NCBI GenBank assembly: GCA_036475545.1
Contig: JAZGAE010000142.1
Coordinates: 1 to 11,677 of the forward strand
DNA: 11,677 nucleotides
Origin: JAZGAE01 sp036475545
Lineage (GTDB): Bacteria > Pseudomonadota > Alphaproteobacteria > DATDPM01
Direction: 5' to 3'
Below, in pieces: positions 1 through 5,521 of this stretch. The notes beneath the pieces were generated by a model, which was not told the origin of the DNA, ran no database searches, and saw nothing but the letters and a program-made list of their open reading frames with translations. Positions within the stretch are counted from its first letter, which is position 1. Every line of letters begins with the position of its first letter. A program made the position numbers and the translations under genes.

Positions 1-8
1 TCCCTCAG

Positions 9-24
9 TTAACGGGTTATTAAC
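9..24. promoter_or_regulatory. CtrA-type binding box upstream of fliX
   Basis: TTAACGGGTTATTAAC has the exact TTAA-N7-TTAA spacing recognised by the alphaproteobacterial cell-cycle regulator CtrA. It lies 68 bp before the chosen fliX start, and a -10-like GATAAT follows at 34-39. In Caulobacter, fliX and the divergent flgI gene are early, CtrA-dependent flagellar genes. The match is seen in the sequence; binding and direction are inferred, and a divergent gene to the left is outside the window. Confidence 0.65.
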
Positions 25-91
25 GAGGGCGGCGATAATGGGAGTCGCGACTGCCGACCATACGGGGTCAGCGAAAAGGGTGAGTCGGCCC

Positions 92-517
92 ATGAAAATC
101 GACCCTACCACCTTGGTCGGGACACGCCCGACCCGACGCCGCGGCAAGACGGAATCGACCCGTGCCGGAGACTTCACTCGGCATATCGAGGGGGGCTCCG
201 CTTCGCCGACGCCGGTCGGCGGAAACGCGCCGGTCAACGCCGTGGATGCGCTTCTGGCGCTGCAAGAGGTCGAGGATTCCACCTCCGAGCAGGCCAACGC
301 CCAGGCTCGGGCGCGCGGCGCCACCCTGCTGGAGAAGCTCGACGAGATCCGCCACGGCCTGCTCACCGGCCGTATATCCCTGGCGACGCTCAACGAACTC
401 GCGGCGACCGTTCACGCCGACAGGGCCGAGGCGACCGACCCCAAGCTGGCGGAGGTGCTCGATGAAATCGAGCTGCGCGCCGAAGTGGAACTCGCAAAAC
501 TCGACCGCAAGCCCTGA
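92..517 (+). CDS. fliX: Flagellar assembly regulator FliX
   Basis: This 141-residue protein is close in length to Caulobacter FliX. FliX is a small cytoplasmic regulator that couples early basal-body assembly to FlbD and sigma-54-dependent late flagellar genes. It opens with MKIDPTTLVG, followed by a basic low-complexity stretch (residues 11-45). The conserved helical part runs from about residue 48 to 137 and includes VDALLALQEVED (51-62), a run of Ala/Arg (69-77) and LLEKLDEIRHGLLTG (79-93). The ATG at 92 is preferred over the in-frame ATG at 38: it has a purine-rich ribosome site (AAGGGTGAG, 77-85) at good spacing and matches the family start, while 38 lies at or before the likely transcription start. 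It sits just before dksA and near the flg operon, which fits its role. Family assignment is from remembered conserved sequence. Confidence 0.88.
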   Translation: MKIDPTTLVGTRPTRRRGKTESTRAGDFTRHIEGGSASPTPVGGNAPVNAVDALLALQEVEDSTSEQANAQARARGATLLEKLDEIRHGLLTGRISLATLNELAATVHADRAEATDPKLAEVLDEIELRAEVELAKLDRKP

Positions 518-576
518 GAGGGGCGCGCCGAAGCAGCCTGGCCGCTCGCGTGCTCGCCTCGGCTCGGGCGATTTCT

Positions 577-598
577 CCTGATTTAACCTGATTTAAAC
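577..598. promoter_or_regulatory. Tandem 10-bp repeat, CtrA-like variant box
   Basis: The 10-mer CCTGATTTAA occurs twice in direct tandem (577-586, 587-596). This puts two TTAA motifs on the same face of the helix, 10 bp apart, and can also be read as TTAA-N7-TAAAC. It is thus an imperfect version of the 11-bp-phased CtrA box. It lies about 17 bp upstream of the -35 element of the dksA promoter. The repeat is seen directly; a regulatory role is inference. Confidence 0.35.
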
Positions 599-614
599 CG
601 GGCCAACACCGGTC

Positions 615-643
615 TTGCCGTCGCCGGGAGCGATCCATATACT
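615..643 (+). promoter_or_regulatory. Probable sigma-70-type promoter of dksA
   Basis: A -35 element TTGCCG (615-620) is separated by 17 bp from TATACT (638-643), close to housekeeping consensus with ideal spacing. Transcription would begin near 650, leaving a leader of about 50 nt before the ATG at 700. It suggests that dksA is transcribed independently of fliX. Confidence 0.6.
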
Positions 644-699
644 CCGGCCCGACTTACGGTGGTTGAGCATAGAGATTGACCATAGAAACTCATCAACCG

Positions 700-1122
700 A
701 TGACGTCCAAGCCTCTTCTCCCGCCCGATTACAGCCCGTCGGACGGCGAACCCTTCATGAGCCCCATGCAGTTGGAGTACTTCCGCCAAAAGCTCTTGGG
801 GTGGCGGACGGCCATTCTCGACGAATCCTCCGAAACGCTTCAGCACTTGCAGGAAGAGAGCGTTCAGGAGCCGGACCTGGCCGACCGGGCCTCGCTCGAG
901 GCCGACCGCGCCCTGGAGCTCCGGACCCGGGATCGGGCGCGCAAGCTCGTCTCCAAGATCGACGAGGCGCTGGAGCGGATCCAGGCCGGGACCTACGGTT
1001 ACTGCGTGGAAACCCAGGAACCGATAAACCTGCGCCGGCTCGAGGCCCGGCCCATCGCGACGCTGAGTTTGGAGGCGCAGGAGCGTCACGAACGGATGGA
1101 AAAGACCCATCGGGACGACTAG
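700..1122 (+). CDS. dksA: RNA polymerase-binding transcription factor DksA
   Basis: DksA binds in the secondary channel of RNA polymerase and, with ppGpp, resets transcription in the stringent response. The 140-residue protein has the coiled-coil with acidic tip D59-L-A-D62-R-A64, matching the DxxDxA tip of E. coli DksA, then ELRTRDRARKLV (73-84) and the C-terminal globular motif LRRLEARPIATLS (111-123). Only one of the four zinc-finger cysteines remains: C102 is present, while the others read Thr105, Ser123 and Ala126. A near cysteine-free finger is common in alphaproteobacterial DksA. ATG at 700 was chosen because homologs begin shortly before the PPDY(S)PSDGEPFM segment. An in-frame TTG at 676 would add eight residues, and neither has a good ribosome site, so the start is uncertain. 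The gene has its own promoter and ends in an inverted repeat. Confidence 0.9.
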   Translation: MTSKPLLPPDYSPSDGEPFMSPMQLEYFRQKLLGWRTAILDESSETLQHLQEESVQEPDLADRASLEADRALELRTRDRARKLVSKIDEALERIQAGTYGYCVETQEPINLRRLEARPIATLSLEAQERHERMEKTHRDD

Positions 1123-1150
1123 TACCCTCCTATTACGATAGAGGGTACTA
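1120..1150. terminator. Perfect 10-bp inverted repeat at the dksA stop codon
   Basis: TAGTACCCTC (1120-1129) and GAGGGTACTA (1141-1150) are exact reverse complements around an 11-nt loop. The left arm begins with the dksA TAG stop codon. A second hairpin follows at once (GCCCC 1151-1155, GGGGC 1161-1165). No T-run follows, so this is either a non-canonical terminator or mRNA 3'-end stabiliser between convergent genes dksA and flgH, or a protein-binding palindrome. Confidence 0.5.
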
Positions 1151-1188
1151 GCCCCGCGCCGGGGCTGCCGCCGCCGGGGCGCCGGGGC
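1151..1188. repeat. GC-rich hairpin and short direct repeats in convergent gap
   Basis: GCCCC-GCGCC-GGGGC (1151-1165) can form a 5-bp hairpin. The 9-mer CGCCGGGGC occurs three times (1157-1165, 1172-1180, 1180-1188). The rest of the 282-nt gap between dksA and flgH (to 1404) shows no convincing gene, only GC-rich sequence with some further self-complementarity. Confidence 0.35.
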
Positions 1189-1404
1189 GAGAAGACCCGT
1201 TCGGGACGCCGGCCGCGGAATCGATCCGGACTCGCCCTCTCCGCTACCCCACAAGCCGATCAATGGAGACCATGACGCCGAAAGGAGGGACACGCCCGGC
1301 GGGCGCGCGCCACTCCTGGATAACGGAAGGCCCGACGCCGCCGCGCCTGGCGGATCGCCTCGCCACGGCGCAACGCAGCCGATTCCACCTGACCGGATTA
1401 TGCT

Positions 1405-2166
1405 CTAGAACGGGAAGATGACGTCGAAGACCTGCTGTCCGTAGCGCGGTTGCTGGACGTCGGTTAAATGTCCGCGCCCGCCGTAGGCGATGCGCGCCTC
1501 GGCGATCTGGTCGAATTTGATGGTGTTCGTCGAGCTGATGTCCTCGCGGCGGATGATGCCGGCGACCAGCAGTTCCCGGACCTCGAAATTGACGCGCAGC
1601 TCCTGGCGACCGCTAAGGACCAGATTCCCGTTGGGCAGGACCTGGATGATGACGGCGGCGATCCGCAGCGTCACCTCCTCGGTGCGGTCCACGCTGCCCA
1701 CGCCTTCGTTGGTGAGTGTGCTGTCTGCATCGATCAGCTTGCTGGGGTTCACCGCTTCGGGGAGGATATCGCCCAGCTTCGACTCGAAGCCGAGCAGCGC
1801 CGAGGCCGAGGCGTCCTCGGTGTTCTTGCGGCTGCGCTTGGTGGTGTTGTCCAGCTTGGCTTCGTCGTCGATGTCGATCACGACCGTGATGATGTCGCCG
1901 ACGTCGCTCGCCCGCTGATCCTTGAAGAAGGCGCGGGCGCCTGCCCGCCAGAGCGAACTCGGCTGGTGTTCGGCCACGACCGGCGCAGGCATGGGCATCG
2001 TAACCGGCCGGTAAGAGGGCTGCGCCGTCGGATTCTCGATGGCGGTGAGCTTCGGCACGTCGCCCACCTCCGAGAGCCGCGTCAGCGCATTGCACCCCGA
2101 GAGCGCCACGGCTGCCGTAACCAGAAGGCTGGCGGGAAAGAGCGTCGAACGGATCGGGATGCCCAT
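1405..2166 (-). CDS. flgH: Flagellar L-ring protein FlgH
   Basis: FlgH is the outer-membrane lipoprotein that forms the L ring around the flagellar rod. The 253-residue product has a hydrophobic signal segment (about 8-21) ending in lipobox LSGC (22-25), giving lipidated Cys25. Family landmarks follow: SLWRAGARAFFKDQRASDVGDIITV (about 71-95), KRSRKNTEDASAS (about 110-122), a conserved beta-rich core with NGNLVLSGRQELRVN, and the C-terminal GGRGHLTDVQQPRYGQQVFDVIFPF ending. Length is slightly above the usual 230 residues. It is the last gene of flgF-flgG-flgA-flgH, 18 nt after the flgA stop, with ribosome-site-like purines (GAGGTAAAGGA) in that gap. It converges on dksA. Confidence 0.96.
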   Translation of the reverse strand: MGIPIRSTLFPASLLVTAAVALSGCNALTRLSEVGDVPKLTAIENPTAQPSYRPVTMPMPAPVVAEHQPSSLWRAGARAFFKDQRASDVGDIITVVIDIDDEAKLDNTTKRSRKNTEDASASALLGFESKLGDILPEAVNPSKLIDADSTLTNEGVGSVDRTEEVTLRIAAVIIQVLPNGNLVLSGRQELRVNFEVRELLVAGIIRREDISSTNTIKFDQIAEARIAYGGRGHLTDVQQPRYGQQVFDVIFPF

Positions 2167-2184
2167 GGGGTCCTTTACCTCGTG

Positions 2185-3147
2185 CTACTGCGCGGCCGCC
2201 GGGACGCCGACCACGACCCGGAAGGGGCCGTCGACGATCGCTTCGACGACCTTGTGGCTCTGGGTGTTCATGACCTTGATGACGGAGCCCTTGGCGCCGT
2301 CCTCGGCGGCCCGGCCCTGGGCGGTGAGGACCATGGTGGGGGTCTCGAGAACCATTGTCACGATGTTGCCCTTCTCCACGACCACCGGCGGACCGAAGTC
2401 GCCGCTCTTGAGCGGCATCTTCGCCGGCGCGCGGCGTCGCGGCGTCATCCCCAGGATCTGCTTCGCTTCGGTGACGGTGTCCCGCTTCACGAGGTCGGCG
2501 CGGACCTCGCTCCATTCGATGTCGGCCTCGGTCACGACCTCGCCCCGCGCGACCGGGCGGCGCAGGACCGGGACCTCCGTGACCTCGAAGACGCGCCCGG
2601 AAACCTTGGCCGCGACGGCCGGGCGATCGCCGCGATCGCCGGAAGGGATCGCGAGCCTGGCGGTGAAACGATCGCTTTCTCTGTCGATCCAGAGGTCCCG
2701 GACCTGGATGTCGGGACGGAGCCCGGGGGCGATGTGAAGCCGTTGGTTGCGGTTGTCGAGGCCAACCTGAACGTTCGTGCTCCGGCCCTTCTCCGCCAAA
2801 GCCCCGATCACGGCGGTCCTGACGGCGGCCTCTATCTGGGCGGCGCCGACGGTCTGGCTGGCGCGCTCGACGACGACCCGGTCGAAACGGGTCTGCGGCT
2901 TCCAGGGAATATCGTGGGCCCGGGCCACCGACAGCAGCCAGGCTGCGTCGTAGATGCCCCGCCGACCCATCCTCGGCGCCGGCGCGACCGCGACGTCCGC
3001 CTTGTCAGGGACGTTGTCGAAGAGATCGCCGAGGCGGATGACGTCGTCGTCGACGACGACGGCGTCCCGCAGAATAGGGGTGGCCCCAGCGCCCGGAGGG
3101 ACGGCCAAGACCAACAGCAACACAAGGGTGGCGGCAAGCCTATGCAT
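2185..3147 (-). CDS. flgA: Flagellar P-ring assembly chaperone FlgA
   Basis: FlgA is the periplasmic chaperone that helps FlgI polymerise into the P ring. The 320-residue product starts with a Sec signal peptide (MHRLAATLVLLLVLAVPPGAGA, split as a short basic start and a Leu/Val core, probable cleavage after residue 22). The C-terminal half carries the SAF/ChapFlgA region: VPVLRRPVARGEVVTEADIEW, then ILGMTPRRRAPAKMPLKSGDF, and the terminal VVEKGNIVTMVLE and GSVIKVMNTQSHKVVEAIV segments. The ATG at 3147 is preferred over the adjacent TTG at 3150 because TAGGAG lies at ideal distance. That ribosome site includes the flgG stop codon (TAG, 3160-3158), so flgG and flgA are probably translationally coupled. 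Confidence 0.94.
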   Translation of the reverse strand: MHRLAATLVLLLVLAVPPGAGATPILRDAVVVDDDVIRLGDLFDNVPDKADVAVAPAPRMGRRGIYDAAWLLSVARAHDIPWKPQTRFDRVVVERASQTVGAAQIEAAVRTAVIGALAEKGRSTNVQVGLDNRNQRLHIAPGLRPDIQVRDLWIDRESDRFTARLAIPSGDRGDRPAVAAKVSGRVFEVTEVPVLRRPVARGEVVTEADIEWSEVRADLVKRDTVTEAKQILGMTPRRRAPAKMPLKSGDFGPPVVVEKGNIVTMVLETPTMVLTAQGRAAEDGAKGSVIKVMNTQSHKVVEAIVDGPFRVVVGVPAAAQ

Positions 3148-3157
3148 CAAGGAGCTC

Positions 3158-3943
3158 CTAGCGCAGCTGCGAAGCGGTCTGCAGCATCTGGTCCGCGGTC
3201 TCGATCACCTTGGAGTTCATTTCATAGGCGCGCTGCGCGCGGATGAGGTTGGTGATCTCGATCACCACGTCGACGTTGGAGGTCTCCAGGAAGGCTTGAA
3301 GCACCGTTCCGAAACCGACTTGGCCCGGCACGCCGGTGGTCGCGGTTCCCGAGGCGGCCGTCTCCAGGAACAGGTTGTTGCCCATCGCCTGAAGGCCGAC
3401 CTGGTTGGCGAACGAGGCGAGCTCGATCTGGCCCACGTTCTGCGGAGTGACCTGGCCGCTCAAGGTCACGAGGACCTCGCCGCTGGCATTGACGGTGATC
3501 TCGGCGGCGTCGTTCGGGATGGTGATCCCAGGAAGCACGGTGTAACCGTCGGCGGTGACGATCTCGCCGGTGGGGCTCATCTGAAACGAGCCGGCCCGGG
3601 AGTAGGCGGTCTCCCCGCTGGGGAGCTCGACCTGGAAATAACCTTTCCCCTGGATGGCAAGGTCTAAGGTGTTTTCGGTCGATATCAGGTTGCCCTGTCC
3701 GGACATCCGGTACACGGCCGCGGTGCGCACCCCGAGGCCGAGCTGAATGCCGGAGGGAACGATGGTCCCGGCGTCCGAGGAGGTCGAACCCGCCGTCCGC
3801 GCGTCCTGATAGAGCAAGTCCTGGAACTCGGCCCTCTGGCGCTTGAAGGCCGTCGTGTTCATGTTGGCGATGTTGTTGGAGATCACCTCCACGTTGAGCT
3901 GCTGTGCCAACATTCCAGTGGCAGCGATACTGAGAGCCCGCAT
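3158..3943 (-). CDS. flgG: Flagellar distal rod protein FlgG
   Basis: FlgG polymerises into the distal rod of the basal body after export by the flagellar type III system. The 261-residue length is typical. The N terminus MRALSIAATGMLAQQLNVEVISNNIAN continues into MNTTAFKRQRAEFQDLLYQ, the classic rod-protein signature. The C terminus EITNLIRAQRAYEMNSKVIETADQMLQ is the matching helix that packs in the rod. The middle contains the FlgE/F/G beta domain (LDLAIQGKGYFQVELPSGETAYSRAGSF region, about 83-112). A strong GGAGGG ribosome site lies 9-14 nt before the ATG, immediately after the flgF stop (14 nt apart). This is the second gene of the flgFGAH operon. Confidence 0.97.
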   Translation of the reverse strand: MRALSIAATGMLAQQLNVEVISNNIANMNTTAFKRQRAEFQDLLYQDARTAGSTSSDAGTIVPSGIQLGLGVRTAAVYRMSGQGNLISTENTLDLAIQGKGYFQVELPSGETAYSRAGSFQMSPTGEIVTADGYTVLPGITIPNDAAEITVNASGEVLVTLSGQVTPQNVGQIELASFANQVGLQAMGNNLFLETAASGTATTGVPGQVGFGTVLQAFLETSNVDVVIEITNLIRAQRAYEMNSKVIETADQMLQTASQLR

Positions 3944-3959
3944 GGGTTCAATCCCTCCG

Positions 3960-4676
3960 CTAAGCCGTTGTCAGTGTGTCCATGGTTTGGGTGGCCAAAT
4001 CTTCCTCCGTGTCGATGATGCGCTGGGCCGCCTCGTAGGCCCTGAGGACGTGGAGCATCGTGGTGATCTCGATGATCGGCTCGACGTTCGATTCCTCCAC
4101 CATCCCTTGGACGATGACGGCGCCGGGCGCGGGCAGGGACGGGATCTCCGCGGCGTAGAGGCTGTTCCCCGCCTTCTCGAGCGCTTGGTCATCATCGAAG
4201 CGGACGACGTTCAGGCGGCCCACCTCTCCGTCCTCGGTCGAAACGGTGCCGTCCGGCGCGATCTCGACACCGAGCGCGTCGGGGGGAATGACGATCGGTC
4301 CGCCGCTCTCGGCCAACACCAGGTCACCCTGACTGGTCACCAGCTGGCTGTTCGCGTCGAGGCTGAATCGCCCGTTCTGGGTGTAGCGCATGCCAAGGGG
4401 CGTATCGACGACGAAGTACGCTCCGCCGTGGATGGCGAGGTCGAGGTCGTTGCCCGTGTTGGTGAACCCTCCCTCGGTCGTGTCGCGGGCGATGCCTGCG
4501 TCTTTCACGAAGGTGAGTTCCTGGCCGTCGTCGGTGGTGACGAGTTCCTCGATGAAGAGCATGCGGTCGACCTTGAAGGCCGGAGTCGAGGAGTTCGCGA
4601 TATTGTTGGCGATGACGTCCATCTGCCGGAGCAGGGTCGATTGATGCGACAGGGCTATGAACAACGCATTTTCCAT
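3960..4676 (-). CDS. flgF: Flagellar proximal rod protein FlgF
   Basis: FlgF is a proximal rod component exported by the flagellar type III apparatus. The 238-residue protein has the rod signature LLRQMDVIANNIANSSTPAFK, the central beta-domain motif DLAIHGGAYFVVDTPLGMRYTQNGRFSLD and the C-terminal helix EITTMLHVLRAYEAAQRIIDTEEDL. Its shorter length and MENALFIALS start separate it from FlgG. It is the first gene of the minus-strand operon and follows a sigma-54 promoter by about 35 nt. No recognisable Shine-Dalgarno precedes the ATG (the bases are CCCGGCAGAC), although the start fits the family well. Confidence 0.95.
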   Translation of the reverse strand: MENALFIALSHQSTLLRQMDVIANNIANSSTPAFKVDRMLFIEELVTTDDGQELTFVKDAGIARDTTEGGFTNTGNDLDLAIHGGAYFVVDTPLGMRYTQNGRFSLDANSQLVTSQGDLVLAESGGPIVIPPDALGVEIAPDGTVSTEDGEVGRLNVVRFDDDQALEKAGNSLYAAEIPSLPAPGAVIVQGMVEESNVEPIIEITTMLHVLRAYEAAQRIIDTEEDLATQTMDTLTTA

Positions 4677-4721
4677 GTCTGCCGGGCCGATCGAAGGTGA
4701 GGATAAGGCTCGCGCTGCCGT

Positions 4722-4737
4722 TGCACGGCCTGTGCCA
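4722..4737 (-). promoter_or_regulatory. Sigma-54 promoter of the flgFGAH operon
   Basis: On the minus strand TGGCACAGGCCGTGCA matches the sigma-54 consensus TGGCAC-N5-TTGCA, with GG and GC elements exactly 10 nt apart. Transcription would begin near 4711, about 35 nt before the flgF ATG. Rod and ring operons in Caulobacter are class III genes driven by sigma-54 and FlbD, so position and type agree. Confidence 0.8.
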
Positions 4738-4810
4738 AACCGGAAAGACCGCCAAATCAGGTCCTTAGGCGACCGCCGGCGACGGTTCCGGGGTTCGAAT
4801 CCGCCCGCTT

Positions 4811-4825
4811 CGGCAGGCTTTGCCG
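4811..4825. promoter_or_regulatory. Inverted repeat, candidate enhancer between divergent operons
   Basis: CGGCA (4811-4815) and TGCCG (4821-4825) form a perfect inverted repeat with a 5-nt spacer. It lies about 100 bp upstream of the predicted flgF transcription start, where an NtrC-type activator such as FlbD would bind. The palindrome is seen; assignment to FlbD is inference, and GC-rich DNA makes chance palindromes likely. Confidence 0.28.
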
Positions 4826-4867
4826 GGCAGTTCTTGCCGAATCTCGGGGCCTGGAGGCGGCGCCCCC

Positions 4868-4883
4868 CGGCACCGGCCTGGCG
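4868..4883 (+). promoter_or_regulatory. Weak sigma-54-like site toward fliL
   Basis: CGGCACCGGCCTGGCG has GG and GC at exact sigma-54 spacing and most of the -24 element (GGCAC), but the -12 element is poor (TGGCG for TTGCA). It could give fliL a second, late promoter starting near 4894. The GC richness of the region makes chance plausible. Confidence 0.25.
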
Positions 4884-4902
4884 GCGCGGGGCCCCGTCAA
4901 TT

Positions 4903-4919
4903 TCAACTGATCGTTAACC
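4903..4919 (+). promoter_or_regulatory. Near-consensus CtrA box upstream of fliL
   Basis: TCAACTGATCGTTAACC reads TCAA-N7-TTAACC, one mismatch from the CtrA consensus with exact spacing. It lies 70 bp before the fliL ATG. The Caulobacter fliLM operon is a class II, CtrA-controlled operon, so the location is expected. The rest of the 312-nt region 4677-4988 contains the sigma-54 site, the palindrome noted above and no gene. Confidence 0.55.
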
Positions 4920-4988
4920 AACCTCGGTTACGTTCGGCTGATCCCCGATCGTCTCATGAATTCATAACGAGAGGCAAAAGACCAAGCG

Positions 4989-5513
4989 ATGACAGATCAG
5001 GGCATCGACGACGCCGTTTCCTTGGAAGATGAGGAGACGGACGAGCAATTGCGGCGAAAGCGGTGGAGCGGAAAGCGGATCGTTCTGTTCATCGTTCTGC
5101 CCGTGCTGCTGATCGGCGGCGGCGGGGCAGGCGTGTGGTTCAGCGGCCTCCTCGATTTCGGCGACGCGGCGCATGACGGGATCGTGGAGGAGGAGGAGGC
5201 GCCTAGCAAAGCCGTCTTCTTCGAGCTTCCCGATTTGCTCATCAACCTCGATAGCTCGGGCCGGCGGACCAGCTTCCTCAAGATCAAGATCAGTCTCGAG
5301 GTCGGGAGCAGCGACGACGTCGCGCGGCTCGAAGCCGTGATGCCGCGCATCGTCGACAACTTCCAGGTTTACCTGCGAGGGCTCAGGGCGGAGGACCTGC
5401 GCGGATCCGCGGGATTGTACCGACTTCGGGAAGAGCTGCTCATGCGCATTCAGGCCGCCGCATCCCCGGCGGACATCAGGGACGTGCTGTTCAAGGAAAT
5501 ACTCGTCCAATAG
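4989..5513 (+). CDS. fliL: Flagellar basal body-associated protein FliL
   Basis: FliL is a single-pass inner-membrane protein that surrounds the stator units and supports torque. The 174-residue product has an acidic cytoplasmic N terminus (1-22), a basic RRKRWSGKR stop (22-30), one membrane helix with a Gly run (about 30-52), and a periplasmic FliL domain. In the domain the typical FFELPDLLINLDSSGRRTSFLKIKISLEV (77-105) and RIVDNFQVYLRGLRAEDLRGSAGLYRLREELLMRI (120-154) segments are visible, ending in DVLFKEILVQ. It leads the operon fliL-fliM-DUF6468-motE; its stop is 8 nt before fliM. The ribosome site is weak (GAGAGG about 14 nt upstream). Confidence 0.95.
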   Translation: MTDQGIDDAVSLEDEETDEQLRRKRWSGKRIVLFIVLPVLLIGGGGAGVWFSGLLDFGDAAHDGIVEEEEAPSKAVFFELPDLLINLDSSGRRTSFLKIKISLEVGSSDDVARLEAVMPRIVDNFQVYLRGLRAEDLRGSAGLYRLREELLMRIQAAASPADIRDVLFKEILVQ

Positions 5514-5521
5514 GCCCGGCC

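Noticed and set aside
1216..1250. Sequence resembling a tRNA-Ser 3' end (GGAATCGATCC then CCTCTCCGCTA)
   Set aside because: There is no paired T stem and no upstream tRNA body.
583..1293. Open frame of 236 codons on the minus strand opposite dksA
   Set aside because: It is antisense to a clear DksA gene and has no recognisable domain.
1273..1404. Possible small gene starting at ATG 1273 in the convergent gap
   Set aside because: There is no good ribosome site, the composition is low-information GC-rich, and the frame has no recognisable motif.
1468..3246. Open frame of 592 codons on the plus strand opposite flgH and flgA
   Set aside because: It is antisense to two clear genes, rich in Asp, His, Arg and Gly as expected from reversed GC-rich codons, and shows no domain.
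4780..4816. tRNA 3'-end-like sequence (GGGGTTCGAATCCG then CGCTTCGGCA)
   Set aside because: The T stem has mismatches, and I found no matching acceptor 5' half, D arm or anticodon arm upstream, so it is neither a tRNA nor a supported attachment site.
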